Source: an uncultured Fodinibius sp. (lineage in GTDB: Bacteria; Bacteroidota; Rhodothermia; Balneolales; Balneolaceae). From it: DNA of 64,000 nt. The position numbers were made by a program, and so were the translations under genes. The notes beneath the pieces were generated by a model that did no database searches, had not been told where the DNA came from, and saw only the letters and a list, made by a program, of their open reading frames with translations. The stretch is taken from positions 124,001-188,000 of the forward strand of contig CAJXMJ010000002.1 in the NCBI GenBank assembly GCA_913056455.1. Reading direction: 5' to 3'. Shown one piece after another: positions 62,010-64,000 of the stretch (positions are counted from its first letter, which is position 1; the number at the start of each line of letters is the position of its first letter).

Positions 62010-64000
62010 ATGTCATACACAAAAACACATACCCTTAAGTTCGGCGGTTCTTCATTACAAAACTCAACACTGATCCGTCAATCAGTCAACATCGTAAAGG
62101 AGCGAATTCAGAAAGTAAAACCTGTTGTAGTCGTTTCAGCTATTGGCGGAGTTACTGACAAGCTGATTGAACTGGCCGACCGTTACCCAACAAATAACCA
62201 TGTATCTTACCGGATTCTAAATGATCTTGAGAATCAACACCGTCGTATTTTTGACGAGTTGGCCTCTCCGGGACATCCAAGGCGTGGTGACCTGCAAGAT
62301 CTATTCGGTGAGCTAAGAATGACTCTTGAGAACGAAAATTCTCGGAATAAAAATTTTAATGCATGGAAAGATCAGATTTTATCGATTGGTGAACGAGCCT
62401 CAGCACTAATTTTTGCTGCTGCTCTCTCGGAACAAAATATTGATTCGGTTTCATACGAGGCCTCCTATTTTATTAAAACTGATTCCACCTTCGGCAAAGC
62501 ACAAGTGCAACGAGATGCCACCCGCAAACTGATTCAAAAATATCTTTTCCAGTCAAAGTCGGTACCTGTAATTACCGGTTTTATCGGCTCCAACGATCAA
62601 CAGCAAGTTACAACGCTCGGGCGATCAGGCTCCGATTACTCGGCCGCACTTATTGCCGATGCGCTGGATGCAGATCACCTTGAAATTTGGACTGATGTGG
62701 ACGGTGTGCTTACGGCCGACCCGCGCTGGGTACCCGATTCAGAATCTATCGAACGGCTCAGCTTCGGTGATATCACCGAACTCTCATCACATGGTGCACG
62801 CGTTATCCATCCCAAAACAATTCAACCCATCCAAAACAAAAAAACGACCGTGTTAGTAAAAAACAGCTACAATCCCCAACATCCCGGCACACTCATTACA
62901 TCCGACTTTAACACCAACGGCTCCCTCAAAACGATCACTATCACCGGTCCGTTTGTAAGACTGCAAATTGACCAAACCTATGCTTACGATTTGTTTGTAA
63001 AGCTGCATGAATGGAGTACAAACAAACCGGATGCCAAGCCCATAGCGTTTACTCAACAATCAGAATTTGAAGCAGCTCGTTTTTTGCTCAAACAATCATT
63101 TTTTGAGGAAATCAAAGAACAGCTCTCCACATGGGCAGCTAATCAAAATACACTCTTTACCCTTGACGACAACCTCTATAAGCTTAAAAAATTTAGTAAT
63201 CGTTTTAACGAGAGTGAAACGTTGTCGGGACAGATTATTTCCCTGCTTGATAAAAATGACATCCATCCGTTAAACATCGAACGGAACAAAGATGATCGAT
63301 TTATCTCCTTTTTGCTGCCCGAAGAAGAGGCCCGTCAGGCCGGCCATTTGATCAATAATATTATTTCTAAAACAAAACCTATCGTCAACCTTTTTGTAGC
63401 GGGCACCGGGGCGGTTGGAAAAACACTCCTGGATCAACTAAAAAAACTGGAGGCCTCTGATTTTCAACTTAGATTGATCGGTATCTGCAACAGTCGAAAA
63501 ATGCTGTGGAATACAGAGGGTATTGAGCTGGATAAAGCGCTTAATTGGAACGATGCAAAACAAACGAAATGGGATACCCTGTCGGACAAACTCACAAAAG
63601 CCCACCAGCGAAATATAATTTTTGTGGACGCCACCGGCAGTGAAGAAGTGGCCCGACTATACCCAAAACTATTTGCCAATGGAATCCATATTGTTACGCC
63701 CAGCAAATTGGCCAATACCTTTGAACAATCATTTTTTGACCAGTTGGAAACCCTGACTAAAAAACACAACACCTCATTTGAATATGAAACAACGGTCGGG
63801 GCAGGATTGCCGGTTATTTCTACAATAAATAACATGCAATCCACAGGCGATCAAATCTCTGAAATTTCAGGTGTTGTTTCCGGAACCATGACCTACCTAT
63901 TCAATCAGCTTGAACAAGGGATTCCGTTCAGCAAAGCCATTATTGATGCCCGAAAAAAAGGCTATGCCGAACCCGATCCACGTGATGACCTTTCCGGAGA
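62010..64000 (+). CDS. thrA: Bifunctional aspartokinase/homoserine dehydrogenase (partial)
   Basis: The frame from ATG 62010 stays open to the window edge (about 663 codons). The N-terminal aspartokinase has KFGGSSL at residues 10-16, VVVVSAIGGVTDKL, TLGRSGSDYSA and WTDVDGVLTADPR. The C-terminal homoserine dehydrogenase begins near residue 455 with the NAD(P)-binding LFVAGTGAVGKTLL, then SGVVSGTMTYLFNQ. It makes aspartyl-phosphate and later homoserine, the substrate of MetX, so the operon covers the path from aspartate towards homocysteine, apart from the semialdehyde dehydrogenase. The middle part lacks strong ACT signatures. It could equally be called metL. Confidence 0.92.
   Translation, partial: MSYTKTHTLKFGGSSLQNSTLIRQSVNIVKERIQKVKPVVVVSAIGGVTDKLIELADRYPTNNHVSYRILNDLENQHRRIFDELASPGHPRRGDLQDLFGELRMTLENENSRNKNFNAWKDQILSIGERASALIFAAALSEQNIDSVSYEASYFIKTDSTFGKAQVQRDATRKLIQKYLFQSKSVPVITGFIGSNDQQQVTTLGRSGSDYSAALIADALDADHLEIWTDVDGVLTADPRWVPDSESIERLSFGDITELSSHGARVIHPKTIQPIQNKKTTVLVKNSYNPQHPGTLITSDFNTNGSLKTITITGPFVRLQIDQTYAYDLFVKLHEWSTNKPDAKPIAFTQQSEFEAARFLLKQSFFEEIKEQLSTWAANQNTLFTLDDNLYKLKKFSNRFNESETLSGQIISLLDKNDIHPLNIERNKDDRFISFLLPEEEARQAGHLINNIISKTKPIVNLFVAGTGAVGKTLLDQLKKLEASDFQLRLIGICNSRKMLWNTEGIELDKALNWNDAKQTKWDTLSDKLTKAHQRNIIFVDATGSEEVARLYPKLFANGIHIVTPSKLANTFEQSFFDQLETLTKKHNTSFEYETTVGAGLPVISTINNMQSTGDQISEISGVVSGTMTYLFNQLEQGIPFSKAIIDARKKGYAEPDPRDDLSG

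Overview
The window looks like chromosome of a marine or halophilic member of the Balneolia/Rhodothermia branch near Bacteroidota. This is inferred from gene content and style: DUF3127, DUF4412 and DUF5117-type proteins, a Bacteroidota-type tyrosine integrase, MobC-like proteins, a NhaC-type antiporter, moderate-to-low GC and weak Shine-Dalgarno signals. No rRNA or CRISPR array is present.

Layout. (1) 1-19.8 kb is ordinary backbone: NRDE/TANGO2 protein, NhaC-family antiporter, gltX, WbqC-like protein, class V aminotransferase fold protein, a sodium/solute symporter preceded by a 38-residue membrane peptide, a large zinc metalloprotease lipoprotein, a methyltransferase, a holin-like protein, an Hpt protein, copA with an unusual HMA-AraC regulator, glmS divergent from a GlmU-like protein, and a cold-shock protein. 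(2) 19.86-49.65 kb is an integrated element in the 3' end of tRNA-Leu(CAG). It is bounded by 69-bp direct repeats that match at 63 positions, with an intact tyrosine integrase just inside the right end. Its left half holds a PEGA lipoprotein, a three-gene metallo-beta-lactamase-fold operon, a broken toxin-antitoxin pair truncated at a tRNA-Ser fragment, a two-gene cassette between imperfect direct repeats, two MobC-like genes without a relaxase, a replication-type ATPase, an excisionase-like HTH, several pseudogenes and the decayed 3' end of a second integrase. Its right half carries extracytoplasmic redox and hydrolase cargo: a laccase, five multidomain cupredoxin-like secreted proteins (four in tandem) plus a cupredoxin pseudogene, a diheme cytochrome c, a pectin-acetylesterase/Notum-like protein, an SGNH-like protein, a serine hydrolase and lipoproteins. 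The debris suggests that at least two islands piled up in this tRNA site. (3) 49.66-64 kb returns to backbone: a fragment of an FAD-linked oxidase, small membrane proteins and lipoproteins, a phosphotransferase-kinase fusion, DUF4412, DUF3127 and DUF805 proteins, an NlpC/P60 lipoprotein, pdxJ, era, an M1 peptidase and a methionine operon.

The methionine operon (O-acetylhomoserine sulfhydrylase, metX, and an aspartokinase-homoserine dehydrogenase cut by the window edge) has a two-stage leader. First comes a 25-codon Cys/Met-rich peptide followed by a terminator whose 5' arm can pair with the end of the peptide gene. Then comes a SAM-I riboswitch with its own terminator. This arrangement and the cupredoxin array are the two most interesting things I see; the metallo-beta-lactamase operon is a third candidate system of unknown function.
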